This document shows, one piece after another, positions 9,297-18,994 of a DNA stretch of 39,980 bases. The position numbers were made by a program, and so were the translations under genes. Positions within the stretch are counted from its first letter, which is position 1, and each line of letters starts with the position of its first letter. Origin of the DNA: Candidatus Sericytochromatia bacterium (GTDB lineage: Bacteria; Cyanobacteriota; Sericytochromatia; UBA7694; JACMQJ01); NCBI GenBank assembly GCA_026004035.1, contig BPII01000021.1:1-39980 (forward strand). The letters run 5' to 3'. Under the pieces are notes generated by a model. That model searched no databases. It had not been told where the DNA came from and saw only the letters and a program-made list of their open reading frames with translations.

Positions 9297-10301
9297 ATGT
9301 TACAATATTCTATTATGGAAAAAAAAATATTAACAGATAAAATTTTTGCTACTTTAATATTAATAGTTTGTTTTACATTTTCAGCTATAAGTTTATATAG
9401 TAAGCCTAAAGAATATAAAAAAGATTTATTAAAAACTAATAATTTATTCAATGATTTATCATCTTTGAATATTGTAGATGATAAGCCTGATATAGCTATA
9501 ATTGATATTTCAGGTCCAATTATGTATTCAAGTGATGATGATCCATTTTCTACTAATTTAGGTAATGCTAATAAAATAATATCAAGTTTAGAGGATATCA
9601 AAAATGAAAATATAAAAGCAGTATTAATAAGATTAAATAGTCCTGGTGGTACTGCTTCTGCATCTCAATCAATTTATCAAAAAATAATGAGCTTAAGAAA
9701 AAATAATGGTATTAAATTTTTTGCTCTAATGCAAGATGTAGCAGCTTCTGGTGCTTATTATATAGCTAGTGCTTGTGATAAAATATATTGTTCTCCATCT
9801 ACAATAACTGGAAGTATTGGTGTAATAATGCAAGTAATGGATTTAACATCTTTAGGTAATAAAATAGGATATCAGACTAATGTTATAAAAAGTGGTAAGT
9901 ATAAGGATATAGGTAATAGTTTTAGAAAAATGAGTGATGATGAGAAAAAATTACTACAAGAAATGATAAATGATACTTATAATGAGTTTCTTAAAGCAGT
10001 ATCTAATGGAAGAAACATGGATATAAATTTAGTTAGAAAGCTAGCTGATGGTAGAATATATACAGGGAATCAAGCTTATGCTAATAGACTTGTAGATAAA
10101 TTGGGAACACAGGAAGATGCTATAAATGATTTAGCTAAGTTAATAAATGTTTCAGGAACACCAAAAGTAAAAAATTACAATAAACCATCTTGGGAAAAAA
10201 TATTTGAAAGTTTTGGAGTTAAATTGCCCCTTTCTAATGCTTTAAAACCAATTGAAACAAATATTACCTTAAATAAAATTCCTTTAATGTTATATATATA
10301 G
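9297..10301 (+). CDS. sppA: Signal peptide peptidase SppA
   Basis: Membrane-anchored serine protease that clears cleaved signal peptides. It is the short, single-domain form (about 330 residues). A signal anchor lies at residues 15-32. The catalytic Ser/Lys dyad is visible: S151 in DVAASGAYYIAS and K198 in VIKSGKYKDIG. The oxyanion region is LNSPGGTASAS, and TGSIGVIMQ follows the serine. ATG 9297 has no Shine-Dalgarno; ATG 9315 (MEKKIL...) gives a more usual N-terminus and may be the true start. The next gene begins 7 nt after the stop, so they are likely cotranscribed. Confidence 0.9.
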   Translation: MLQYSIMEKKILTDKIFATLILIVCFTFSAISLYSKPKEYKKDLLKTNNLFNDLSSLNIVDDKPDIAIIDISGPIMYSSDDDPFSTNLGNANKIISSLEDIKNENIKAVLIRLNSPGGTASASQSIYQKIMSLRKNNGIKFFALMQDVAASGAYYIASACDKIYCSPSTITGSIGVIMQVMDLTSLGNKIGYQTNVIKSGKYKDIGNSFRKMSDDEKKLLQEMINDTYNEFLKAVSNGRNMDINLVRKLADGRIYTGNQAYANRLVDKLGTQEDAINDLAKLINVSGTPKVKNYNKPSWEKIFESFGVKLPLSNALKPIETNITLNKIPLMLYI

Positions 10302-10308
10302 TAAATTT

Positions 10309-10825
10309 ATGGATACCTTAGAATCTATATATGGAATATTATTTAAAACTGAATCAACTATTTATGAAGTAAAAAAAACAAATAATTTCTACAAAACAAT
10401 TCTTATTTTATTGATAGTATCATTTATCAATGCTTTATATATTTCAAACTCATTTTTAGCATCAATAATAACTACATTAACAATTTTTATTTCTATTATT
10501 TTTCTAGGATTGTTTTTAAGCATGTTTATAGCATTAGGTTCTAACTTTTTAGGTGGAAATGCTAGTATAAAAGATACATTAGAAATCTTTATTTACTCAA
10601 CATTACCATTTATATTTTTTCCTATATTTAGTTTATTTTTTATTTCTAAACTATTTTTATTTATTTGGTTTTTTATAATATTTTCAATAGGATTGAAAGT
10701 GTTAAACAACTTTAGTATAACAAAAGCTATAGTTAGTATTTTTTTCTATATTCGGTATTTTATCTCTAATAAGCTCTTTACTTTTTCTTATTATTATCTT
10801 ATCTTTAATAGCTAGTTTTATATAA
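10309..10825 (+). CDS. Yip1-family-like integral membrane protein, one frameshift
   Basis: Small polytopic membrane protein of about 171 residues with four or five hydrophobic segments and the look of the Yip1 domain family (function in bacteria unclear). As read, the frame ends at 10815 with a tail full of Tyr and Phe. The T7 run at 10739-10745 carries one base too many. With six Ts the tail becomes SIFSIFGILSLISSLLFLIIILSLIASFI and stops at TAA 10823-10825, a far better membrane segment. This also brings the stop to 2 nt from the convergent skp stop. The Yip1 label is tentative; the repaired frame is more certain. Confidence 0.6.
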
Positions 10826-10827
10826 TA

Positions 10828-11310
10828 TTATTTTTTATTTAACTTTTTAATTACATCTTCTGTAATATCAGTACCACCAAACAAAACAGCTTGTTTTTCT
10901 ACAATAACTTGTAATTGTTTTTCTTTTGCTACATCTTCAATAGCTTTTTGCATATCAGTTTTAAATTGTTCAGTTAATTTTTCAAAATCTATTCTTTTTT
11001 TTTCGTATAATTCATCAGCATTCTTTCTTTCATTTTCTAACTCTTTGGAAAATTGTTCTTGTAATTTACTTAATTCTTGCTCACTTAATTTTTTATTTTT
11101 TGCTTCTTCTAATTTTTTTGTATTATCTAAAGTTTTCTTTTTATATGCTTCTTGTAAGTCTTGAATTTCTTTTTGAACTTTAGAATATTCTAAAGCTAAA
11201 CTACTATTTTCAAATACTTTTCTTGTATCAACTATACCTACTATATCTTTAGCAAAAGAATTTAAAGATGTTGATAAAACGATAAAACTTGCCAATAAAA
11301 TTTTTTTCAT
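10828..11310 (-). CDS. skp: Periplasmic chaperone Skp/OmpH
   Basis: 160 residues. A signal peptide occupies residues 1-20 (MKKILLASFIVLSTSLNSFA, cleaved before KDIVGIVD). A long charged coiled-coil arm spans about 45-115, and the C-terminal strand is LQVIVEKQAVLFGGTDITEDVIKKL, as in the Skp/OmpH family. It binds unfolded outer-membrane proteins in the periplasm and hands them to BAM. It lies 11 nt downstream of bamA, the classic bamA-skp order, which supports the call and shows the cell has an outer membrane. Confidence 0.9.
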   Translation of the reverse strand: MKKILLASFIVLSTSLNSFAKDIVGIVDTRKVFENSSLALEYSKVQKEIQDLQEAYKKKTLDNTKKLEEAKNKKLSEQELSKLQEQFSKELENERKNADELYEKKRIDFEKLTEQFKTDMQKAIEDVAKEKQLQVIVEKQAVLFGGTDITEDVIKKLNKK

Positions 11311-11321
11311 AGAAAAACTCC

Positions 11322-13354
11322 TTAAAATTTCTGACCTATATTAAAATGAAAATTAGCACCTTTATTTAAATCAAATAGACGACTTATATCTCTTATTCCA
11401 TAATCCATTCTTATAGAACCTAAAGGTGTATCTAGCCTTAAACCAGCACCAAAACCATATCTTAAAAAATAATTTTTTAAAGACGGATCCAAAAGTTGTC
11501 CATTTACTTTTGCATCATTAACATTAGCATCAGTAACTTGCCAATTCTGATTCCAGAAATTACCAAAATCAAAAAATAAAACACCTGAAACTATATTGTA
11601 TATAGGAAATCTTATTTCAGCACTACCTACAAATACATTTTCACCACTTAAATAACCATTTTCAGGCCAACCTCTTATTGTATCAAATCCTCCTGAAAAA
11701 AATCTTTCATATATTGATATTTTAGCGGGATCACCTATTAACATACCTAGTCTTGAACCAAAAGCTATTGTCCAATTATTAATAAAAGGTATAGGCATAG
11801 GTATATATCTATTAAATGAAGTAAAAATTTTCCAATAATTTATATCTCCTAAAGATGGTTCTAAAGAAATAATATTATTCCATCCATTATGAGGATTAGC
11901 TACAAAATCTCTTGTATCATAAGACAAAGATAAAGCTAATGCTAATCTTTTATCTACTCCAGACTTACTCACTGTTAGTTCTTTACTAATACTATTATTT
12001 ACGTAATTATTAAAGTCATTTTCAATTTTATTTGCTATATTTTTATCACTTTGATTCTTACTTTCTTTTAAATCTGTAAATGATTTATTTTCACCATTAA
12101 TTTTTATTTGTACATCTTGAACTCTTGGTATAGTAGGAGATATTGCTTCAGATCTTACATTAATTGAAGTACGCCATGGAGATGTTAAAGGATCACCAAA
12201 TATAGCTTTGCTGAAGCTTAATGATAATCCAGTTCTATCATTAATTAAAATATAATTGTAAAAAGCAGAACCTGTTTCAAATATGCTATTAAACTGATTT
12301 ACATTTTGAAAAAAATTACCTTGTCTTTGCCTATATATACTAAATCCAAATCCTGTTCTTGCTTGAAAAATATCAGGAAAAAACCATGGATCATACCAAT
12401 CAATTTTACCAAGCCAGTTTGTTCCACTACTTACTTGACTAAGCCAACCAGCTCCTAATTGTAAATCAACTCCTATTCTTTGACCTGTTCCAAGAAAGTT
12501 ATCTTTTGTAATTGCAAAAGTCCCAACTATACCATCTCTTGTATTATAAGCTGCTCCAAGATTTATATTACCAGTTTGTTTTTCTTTTAAAATAATGTCT
12601 ATTATTATATGATTAGGATTTTTTTATACCAGCACTTGGCTTTATATCAACACTTTCAAAAAAGTTAGTATTATATATTCTTCTTAAATCATCTCTTATT
12701 ATATCTGCATTAAATATATCACCAGGTTTCTGTCTTATTTCTCTCATTATTACATAACTTTTAGTTTCTAAATTACCAATTAATCTAATATCTTCTATAA
12801 CACCTTCATTTATTTTTAAAGTTAATTCTCCATCAGGGGTTAAATTAGGTTGAACTGAAACAGCTTGATATCCTAGATTGGAATAATAATTTTTTATAGT
12901 TTCTATTGTTTCTTTTATATCATTAAAATTTATTATTTTTCCTATTTGTGTGTTAAATTCACTCTCAAGTTTTTTATTGTTAAATATAGTTGCACCTTCT
13001 ACTTTTACAGACTTCAAATTAGGATTTTCAACTACATTTATTATTAATCTAAATCCATTCTGATAAGGCTCTTTTGTTGCTTTTACATCAGAAAAATAAC
13101 CTAATCCAAATATTCTTTGTAAATCTTCTTTTATTTGATTAGGTGTAACAGTATCACCTATTTTAATAAACATTGCAAGTATTATAATTTCTTTTCTATC
13201 ACTACCTATAACAGATATATCGGTTATTTTTACCTTTAATGTTTCATCTATAATAGGTAACTGATTTTTCTCATTGAATAAATCCTGACTATATACATTA
13301 AAAGTAAAAAACAAAAATATTGCAGGTATAAAAAAAAACAATTCTTTTTTTCAT
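11322..13354 (-). CDS. bamA: Outer-membrane assembly factor BamA (Omp85), two frameshifts
   Basis: Repaired length is about 676 residues. The N-terminal segment is a signal peptide ending near TFNVYSQD. About three POTRA domains follow (LKSVKVEGA, IEDIRLIGN and others, up to about residue 245), then a 16-strand-type beta-barrel with SYDTRDFVANPHNGW and RFPIYNIVSGVLFFDFGNFW, ending in Phe (NIGQKF), the BAM beta-signal. The frame breaks at T7 12619-12625: one base less gives AGIKNPNHIIIDIILKEKQTGN and an open frame down to 11322. A second break is near the start. ATG 13354 reads MKKRIV or MKKEL, but the A9 run at 13330-13338 (or the 7-base run at 13345-13351) is one base too long. Three POTRAs rather than five fits cyanobacterial and other non-proteobacterial Omp85. 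An essential gene broken twice argues for sequence error. Confidence 0.88.
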
Positions 13355-13545
13355 TAAACTTTAAAATAAAAAAACTTGATAATTAATTTTAAATTATAGA
13401 ATTTGAATTATTATTTATATTTCATTTTTTTTACAAAGTTTAATAATGATTTATACATAATTTAATATTTGTGATAATAGGCACTTATTTTATAATAATA
13501 AATAAATTAATAAATTAATTTATGTTTAATCTTTAAAATAAAATA

Positions 13546-13843
13546 ATGAAAAACTATAAAGTAATAAGAACAAAAAAGTTATCAAGTATAAATTTAATTT
13601 TATTAATTTTTACAATTATTTTCTCTTTAAATATATTTAAACTTTCATTAGTAAATTTTAATTTGTATAAAAGTAAATTATATTTAGAACATTACTATAA
13701 TTCTTTATTAAAAGAAAATAAAAATTTAAAAAAAACAAATATTATTTTATCAATCCAATGAAGGTATTGAAAAGTTAGCTAGAGAAAGATTAAATTTTAT
13801 AAAAAATGATGAAATACCAGTTAGATATATAAATTTAGATTAG
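13546..13843 (+). CDS. FtsB/DivIC-like septum formation initiator, one frameshift
   Basis: About 98 residues after repair: a short cytoplasmic N-terminus, one transmembrane helix (residues about 16-38), then a periplasmic coiled coil and the family's C-terminal signature. As read the frame stops at 13761. Dropping one A from the A8 run at 13728-13735 gives NLKKQILFYQSNEGIEKLARERLNFIKNDEIPVRYINLD, stopping at TAG 13841-13843. The EGIEKLARERLNF block is what DivIC/FtsB proteins carry at that point. It would act in the FtsQ-FtsL-FtsB divisome subcomplex. No Shine-Dalgarno is visible before ATG 13546. Confidence 0.72.
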
Positions 13844-13870
13844 TTCTTTATATAAATAATTTATTTTTTA

Positions 13871-15677
13871 ATGAAGAAAAACTTACTAAATGTTGTAATA
13901 CCAACAAGAAATAGGCCTGATACTTTATATTTTTGTTTGAAAACTGTAATTAATCAAAATTATGACAAATTAAGAATAATAGTAAATAATAATTCAGATG
14001 TATATAAAAAAGAAACAAAAGAAGTAGTCAAGTTATTTAAAGATAAGAGAATAGATTACTTTGAGACCGAAGGTAATCTTGCTATGAAAGACAATTATGA
14101 AGATGCTTTAAATAAGGTTACCGATGGTTATGTAATGTTTATTGGAGATGATGATGGTATAGCTTACAATTCTTTGAATTATGTTAATAATCTTATCAAC
14201 AAAACAAATTCTTTAGCTTTGAAATGTTTTTCTCCAACCTATCATTGGAAAACAATTAATAAAAAAGTCTTTAAAAAATAATTTTTTAATATATAAAGAT
14301 GAATATTATTCTATAATAGAATCTAAAAAAATACTAAATCAGCTTTGTAATCATATTTCATTTGCTTTCGTTAAGTTTTTACCAAATATTTACAATGGGG
14401 GAGTGATAAGTTTAGAATTAATTTACAAAATAAAAAGTATTTCTAATAAAAAATATTTTCATGGAATAATACCTGATGTTTATTCTTCAATAATAAATTG
14501 TGCTGAAACAGAAAACTATATATTATTTTTTAATCCAATTATAATAAATGGTATGTCTAAATATAGTAATGCAGTGGCATTTACTAAATCAGATAAAAAT
14601 AGTAATGAGATAAAAAATGAATTTTTAAAATCAGTCTCAAGCTATAATATTAATAACTTATCTTATTCATCTTTAAATATTTGTTTAATTGATTCAATAA
14701 TAGAAGCAAAGAAATATAGTAAAAATATTCCTGAAATCAATATAAAATCATTAATAGATGAAATTATAGAAAATGAATTAATAGAATATAAAAATGATAA
14801 AGAAATTTATAATTCAATTATTAATGACTTAGAAATTTTTTCTAAAAAGTTTAAACAAGAAAAATATTTATGTCAAAGATTGAATATGAAAAATAGAAAA
14901 AATAGTATAAAAGAAAGTAATAATTTTTATTTTAGAATACCTATTAAATATATTAACTTTAAGTGTATTAATTATAATATTGACAATATATTTGATACAT
15001 CAATATTTTGTAGTAATTTGTATAATAGAAGTAATGAGTTTAAGTTACATAATAATTTAAATACTCCATTAAGAGAAAACAAATCTAATATTTTTTATAA
15101 CATTAATGATATTAACTATTTTAAATTTAATAAAAAAAAGATTTTTTTAGATTATTATCAAAAAGTAGTTTTAAATATTATAAATATAGAAGAATTATCA
15201 AGGTATGATGAAATATTAGTTACAAATGATTTTAGAAAAAGTTTTCTAAAAAAGTATAATAAGAATGTTAAAAATATTTTCACTTTAAAAGAAAGTTTTT
15301 TTGATAGAAATCAAAAAATTATATTTTTAAGCTCTCTTAATGATATAGAATTAGTTAAAAATATTCCATATACTATCATGGTAACTTATGATTATAATGA
15401 AGAAAATTATCATAGATTAGAAAAAAAAGAAAATATAATTTATTTTTCAATTAAAAAATTAAATGAATATTTTAATATTATTTTTCTTGACTTTAAGTTA
15501 GATTATTTTAATAAAATAATAATATATTTAAAAAATAAATGTTTTGTTTTTCCTAAAAATAGATATATAAAAAATTACAATTATTTAATTGATTCTATAG
15601 AGATTGAGGATTTTTATTTTATTAAAAGATTTAGAAAGTATATACAAAGTTATAGATTTAAAATAACTTTTTCATAG
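13871..15677 (+). CDS. GT2-family glycosyltransferase with long unknown C-terminal part, one frameshift
   Basis: About 601 residues after repair. The N-terminus is a GT-A fold: NVVIPTRNRPDTLYFCLKTVINQ (residues 7-29) and a DxD-type metal site in MFIGDDDGI (about 92-100). The frame stops at 14281 as read; removing one A from the A6 run at 14273-14278 gives KVFKNNFLIYKDEYYS and joins the segment PNIYNGGVISLELIYKIK...FHGIIPDVYSSIINCAE, which continues the glycosyltransferase domain. The GTG at 14403 is internal. Residues from about 350 on are Asn/Lys/Ile-rich and resemble nothing I know. They include RYDEILVTNDFRKSFLKKY, which may be a second nucleotide-binding fold. The likely role is cell-surface polysaccharide synthesis. 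The last 20 bp overlap the convergent gene. Confidence 0.7.
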
Positions 15678-16068
15678 CTTTCCAAAAATTTGACTCTTTT
15701 GAGACTACAACTTTTGTTTGAATATAAGAAATTTTATTTTCTAACAATTTTGATTTAAAACTAGCTAATAAGTTTTTTATGTTTGGTAAAATTTTTTCTG
15801 CTTTTTCTAAATAATCCAAAGCTAACTGATTATTTTCTAATACATAAAAGATATATGAGCTACATATATAAGCTCCTACATGTTCATCATTATATTGAAT
15901 TACATTTACTAGATTGTCTCCTGCTTCCTTTAATGTAGATATATTTTTATTTACCATAAACTTTTCTATTAAGCTTACAGCATTTTTAAATAATTCTTCT
16001 GCTAATTGATTTCTGTTATCTGTAAATTCTTTTTTAACTCTAGAAATATTTTTTAAATCATTATACAT
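15658..16068 (-). CDS. Small helical TPR-like protein of unknown function
   Basis: 136 residues, predicted all-helical. The stretch NDEHVGAYICSSYIFYVLENNQLALDYLEKAEKILP resembles one TPR unit. No signal peptide or membrane segment. AGAGGT lies about 9 nt before ATG 16068. It is third in an apparent three-gene operon with the two small genes upstream (33-nt gap). The 3' end overlaps the glycosyltransferase by 20 bp. Probably a protein-interaction module; partner unknown. Confidence 0.65.
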   Translation of the reverse strand: MYNDLKNISRVKKEFTDNRNQLAEELFKNAVSLIEKFMVNKNISTLKEAGDNLVNVIQYNDEHVGAYICSSYIFYVLENNQLALDYLEKAEKILPNIKNLLASFKSKLLENKISYIQTKVVVSKESNFWKAMKKLF

Positions 16069-16100
16069 TTATAGATACCTCTTAATATCTTAATATTTTT

Positions 16101-16403
16101 CTAAAACTTTGGAAAATTATCAAAAGAAGACTTTATAAGCTCTAATTGACCTCTTTTTATATTTAATGCTTGTTCTAATTCATCTAATGAATAATATTCT
16201 TTTATAGGTAATCCTAAAGCTTTTAATGTTTCTTCTTCTATTTCATTTATTTTTTTATAAAGTTCATCTAAACTTTTGCATTCAAAAATATTAATTAAAT
16301 CTTCTTCACTATAATTTTCTTTTAATTCTAATCCTTCTAATTTAAGATTATGGACAATACCTTTTGCAATAAAATTTATATAATCTTGAGGTAATTTTCC
16401 CAT
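16101..16403 (-). CDS. Hypothetical protein, 100 residues
   Basis: Acidic, helical, soluble protein (MGKLPQDYINFIAKGIVHNLKLEGLELKE...). Two similar segments, EEDLINIFECKSLDELYKKINEIEEE and IKEYYSLDELEQALNIKRGQLELI, hint at an internal repeat around LDEL. It starts 1 nt after the stop of the preceding gene, so translation is probably coupled. I do not recognise the family. Confidence 0.65.
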   Translation of the reverse strand: MGKLPQDYINFIAKGIVHNLKLEGLELKENYSEEDLINIFECKSLDELYKKINEIEEETLKALGLPIKEYYSLDELEQALNIKRGQLELIKSSFDNFPKF

Positions 16404-16404
16404 T

Positions 16405-16614
16405 TTATTTTTTCCAACATTGTTTTGAAGGAGTATCTAGACATTTTTTTATTACTTCTTTGTCTTTTTTTTCTTCGTCAGAAAGCAAATTTAAATAACA
16501 AAAAACATTTCTAGTTTCATATTTATCAATATTATTAGGATCATTTACATCATAAAAAACTTCTTCAAAACCATTCTCACAACCAAAAGTAATTGGTTTC
16601 ATTAATTTATGCAT
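16405..16614 (-). CDS. Hypothetical protein, 69 residues
   Basis: First gene of the three-gene group. ATG 16614 has a strong GGAAGG Shine-Dalgarno about 8 nt upstream, which favours it over the internal ATG at 16602. The protein is acidic and soluble with three cysteines (FGCENG, NVFCYL, KQCWKK). Three cysteines in 69 residues might mean metal or redox chemistry, but their spacing matches no motif I know. The function is unknown. Confidence 0.65.
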   Translation of the reverse strand: MHKLMKPITFGCENGFEEVFYDVNDPNNIDKYETRNVFCYLNLLSDEEKKDKEVIKKCLDTPSKQCWKK

Positions 16615-16678
16615 TTTTAATCCTTCCTATGACTATATTTAATTATAGTCTATTTTAAATAAAAAACTATTAAAAATA

Positions 16679-17530
16679 TCACTGATAATTATAAAAACCT
16701 TTTCCTGTTTTTTTTCCTAAATGTCCTGCATTAACCATTTGTCTTAAAAGAGGGCAAGCTCTGTATTTAGGATCCTTATACTCTTCATACATAATGTCTA
16801 ATATAGACAAGCATATATCTAATCCAATAGCATCAGCTAAAGCAAGTGGTCCTATTGGATGATTATAACCTAATTTCATACCTTTATCTATATCTTCAAC
16901 AGTTCCTACCCCTTCATACAAACAAAAAACAGCTTCATTCATCAAAACAAGACCTAATCTTGTAGTTATAAAACCTGGATAATCTTTTGATGTTGAAACT
17001 TCCTTACCTAATAGCAAAGAAAAATCTTTTATTATATTAAATGTTTCATCTGAAGTATCATAACCTCTTATAATTTCTATTAATTTCATTCTATCAACAG
17101 GAGAGAAAAAATGCATACCTATAAATTTATCAGTTCTTTTTGTTGCTCTTGCTAACTTTGTTATAGGTAATGAAGAAGTATTAGAAGCAAATATTACATT
17201 ACTAGAACATATATTGTCTAATTTTGAAAATAGTTCTTTTTTTAAATCTATATTTTCTACAATAGCTTCTATTACTAAATTGCAAGAACTTGCTAGTAAT
17301 AAGTCTCTTGTTGTTTCTATATTATTTAAAACATTATCTTTTTTATCTTGACTTATAATTCCTTTTTCTAACTGTTTATCTAATATCTTGTTTATGGATT
17401 TTAAAGCTTTTTCAATAGCTTGTTCAGAAATATCATATAAAATAACTTTTTTATTTGAAAAAGCTACTGCATGAGCTATCCCTGATCCCATAAGACCAGA
17501 GCCTGCTACAAATACTTTTTCTATATTCAT
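16679..17530 (-). CDS. hbd: 3-hydroxybutyryl-CoA dehydrogenase
   Basis: NAD(P)-dependent oxidoreductase interconverting 3-hydroxyacyl-CoA and 3-ketoacyl-CoA, short-chain stand-alone form (283 residues, normal for Hbd/PaaH-type enzymes). The Rossmann motif GSGLMGSGIAHAVA is at residues 10-23, SNTSSLPIT near 118, and the catalytic histidine in GMHFFSPVDRMKLIEI near 140. The C-terminal domain shows GYNHPIGPLALADAIGLD and GKKTGKGFYNY. A good AAGGTAGGT ribosome site precedes ATG 17530. It lies 11 nt downstream of an exported protein gene rather than with the fad operon. It may serve butyrate/PHB-type C4 chemistry while FadN handles longer chains. Confidence 0.9.
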   Translation of the reverse strand: MNIEKVFVAGSGLMGSGIAHAVAFSNKKVILYDISEQAIEKALKSINKILDKQLEKGIISQDKKDNVLNNIETTRDLLLASSCNLVIEAIVENIDLKKELFSKLDNICSSNVIFASNTSSLPITKLARATKRTDKFIGMHFFSPVDRMKLIEIIRGYDTSDETFNIIKDFSLLLGKEVSTSKDYPGFITTRLGLVLMNEAVFCLYEGVGTVEDIDKGMKLGYNHPIGPLALADAIGLDICLSILDIMYEEYKDPKYRACPLLRQMVNAGHLGKKTGKGFYNYQ

Positions 17531-17541
17531 AAATACCTACC

Positions 17542-18084
17542 TTAATAAGGAATTGAATCAGGTTTTAAATTATCAACAAAATCACCATTTGTTCCCTTAC
17601 CATAGTTTGAAAATGTTAAATGTATCCAATAAGGACTATCTGTAAGAGGTATTCTTAAAGTTTTATTTATAGGCTCAGGAATAAAATCAACATTAGAAAT
17701 TCTAAACTTTATAACTTTACCAACTTTGTCAGTTAATAACTTATTATCTAATAAGTACTGACCTTTAAACAATATTTTTATAGGTATTGGACTTTCTTTA
17801 ATAAAAAGATAAGTATTTCCATCTTCAAAATATAATTTATGTACTTTAGCTGTACCTTCAAAAGGAATATTTATTTCTGATTTGAATATATTAGTAGCTT
17901 CTTCAAGTTCTGCTTTTTGTTCCAATATTTTATGTTTAATATTCAATAATTTACGATTTAATTCTAAATCTTCTTTATTTTCATAACTAACATTGTGATG
18001 TCTATGACCACTACCAGAACCACTTATTATTATAGATGCTCCTAATAGTAGTGTTATATTAGATAATTTAGACAATATTTTCAT
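17542..18084 (-). CDS. Exported protein of unknown function
   Basis: 180 residues with an N-terminal signal sequence (hydrophobic about 9-21, ending SGSGSG). There is no lipobox cysteine, so it is not a lipoprotein. The mature N-terminus is histidine-rich (GHRHHNVSYEN), then a helical stretch to about residue 65 and a beta-rich C-terminal domain (FEGTAKVHKLYFEDGNTYLFIKESPIPIKI...). The HRHH run could bind metal, but this is a guess. An AAGG element precedes ATG 18084. Family not recognised. Confidence 0.6.
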   Translation of the reverse strand: MKILSKLSNITLLLGASIIISGSGSGHRHHNVSYENKEDLELNRKLLNIKHKILEQKAELEEATNIFKSEINIPFEGTAKVHKLYFEDGNTYLFIKESPIPIKILFKGQYLLDNKLLTDKVGKVIKFRISNVDFIPEPINKTLRIPLTDSPYWIHLTFSNYGKGTNGDFVDNLKPDSIPY

Positions 18085-18157
18085 ATTTTAACCTTAATAA
18101 TAATCTTACAAATTTAAAATTTTATCATAAAAATATCTATTAAATTTTAAGTTAAGT

Positions 18158-18178
18158 ATTAAATTTTGAAAATTTAAT
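18158..18178. repeat. 21-bp AT palindrome between dapB and the exported-protein gene
   Basis: ATTAAATTTT-G-AAAATTTAAT, perfect arms of 10 bp around a central G, in the 118-bp gap upstream of the exported-protein gene. It could be an operator or a weak terminator for dapB. With such AT-rich sequence, chance is also possible. Confidence 0.35.
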
Positions 18179-18202
18179 AATGTGTTTGAGATTTATAAAA
18201 TC

Positions 18203-18991
18203 TTAAATTATATTATCCATTCCATAGACGAAATTATTATCATTAATGGCTTTTCTTAAACAAAACAAAATCCCACTCATAAAGGCTTCTCTATTTATAG
18301 TTTGATGTTTTATAGTTAAAACTTCTCCAATAGAACCAAACAAAACTTCTTGAGTTGCTATAAAACCTGGCATTCTGATACTATGTATATTAATATTAAA
18401 ATAATTTCCACCTCTACAATTTTCTATTTTAGCTATTTCTTCTGGTCTTCCATGATTATATGTTTTAGAATTTTCAGCTAACATTTCAGCTGTTTTTATA
18501 GCTGTTCCTGAAGGATAATCTTTTTTATTTTCATGATGGTATTCTATTATTTCTACATTTTCAAAAAATTTTCCTGCTTCTTTTGCAAATTTTGTCATTA
18601 AGACGACTCCAATAGAGAAATTAGGAATTATATAACAAGATATTTTTTTTTCTTCTGATAAGCTTTTGAATTCATCTAATTGTTTTTTATTAAAGCCTGT
18701 ACTACCAGAGACAACAGGTATATTTTTTTTCAAAGATTTTATTATTATATTGTAACCAGCATCTACATTTGTTAAATCTAAAACTATATCTATATCTTCC
18801 AAAGATTTTTCTAAATTATTAGTTATAGTAATACCTATATTACCTTTACCTATTAAATTTCCTATATCTTCATTTATATAATTTTTATTACCTAAGCAAG
18901 AATATAATCTAAAATCATTTGTTTTTAAGATAGTTTTTACAGCTTCCAAGCCCATTTTACCAGTACAACCAGCTATTAAAATTTTTTTCAT
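18203..18991 (-). CDS. dapB: 4-hydroxy-tetrahydrodipicolinate reductase
   Basis: NAD(P)H-dependent enzyme of the diaminopimelate/lysine pathway, which also supplies peptidoglycan meso-DAP. 262 residues, usual length. The N-terminal nucleotide site is GCTGKMG (8-14). VSGSTGF is near residue 95 and the active-site signature EYHHENKKDYPSGTA near 150 (catalytic His and Lys). The C-terminal FGSIGEVLTIKHQTINREAFMSGIL closes the family pattern. It starts 3 nt after the stop of the aldo/keto reductase gene, so the two share a transcript. No other dap gene is in view. Confidence 0.93.
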   Translation of the reverse strand: MKKILIAGCTGKMGLEAVKTILKTNDFRLYSCLGNKNYINEDIGNLIGKGNIGITITNNLEKSLEDIDIVLDLTNVDAGYNIIIKSLKKNIPVVSGSTGFNKKQLDEFKSLSEEKKISCYIIPNFSIGVVLMTKFAKEAGKFFENVEIIEYHHENKKDYPSGTAIKTAEMLAENSKTYNHGRPEEIAKIENCRGGNYFNINIHSIRMPGFIATQEVLFGSIGEVLTIKHQTINREAFMSGILFCLRKAINDNNFVYGMDNII

Positions 18992-18994
18992 AAT

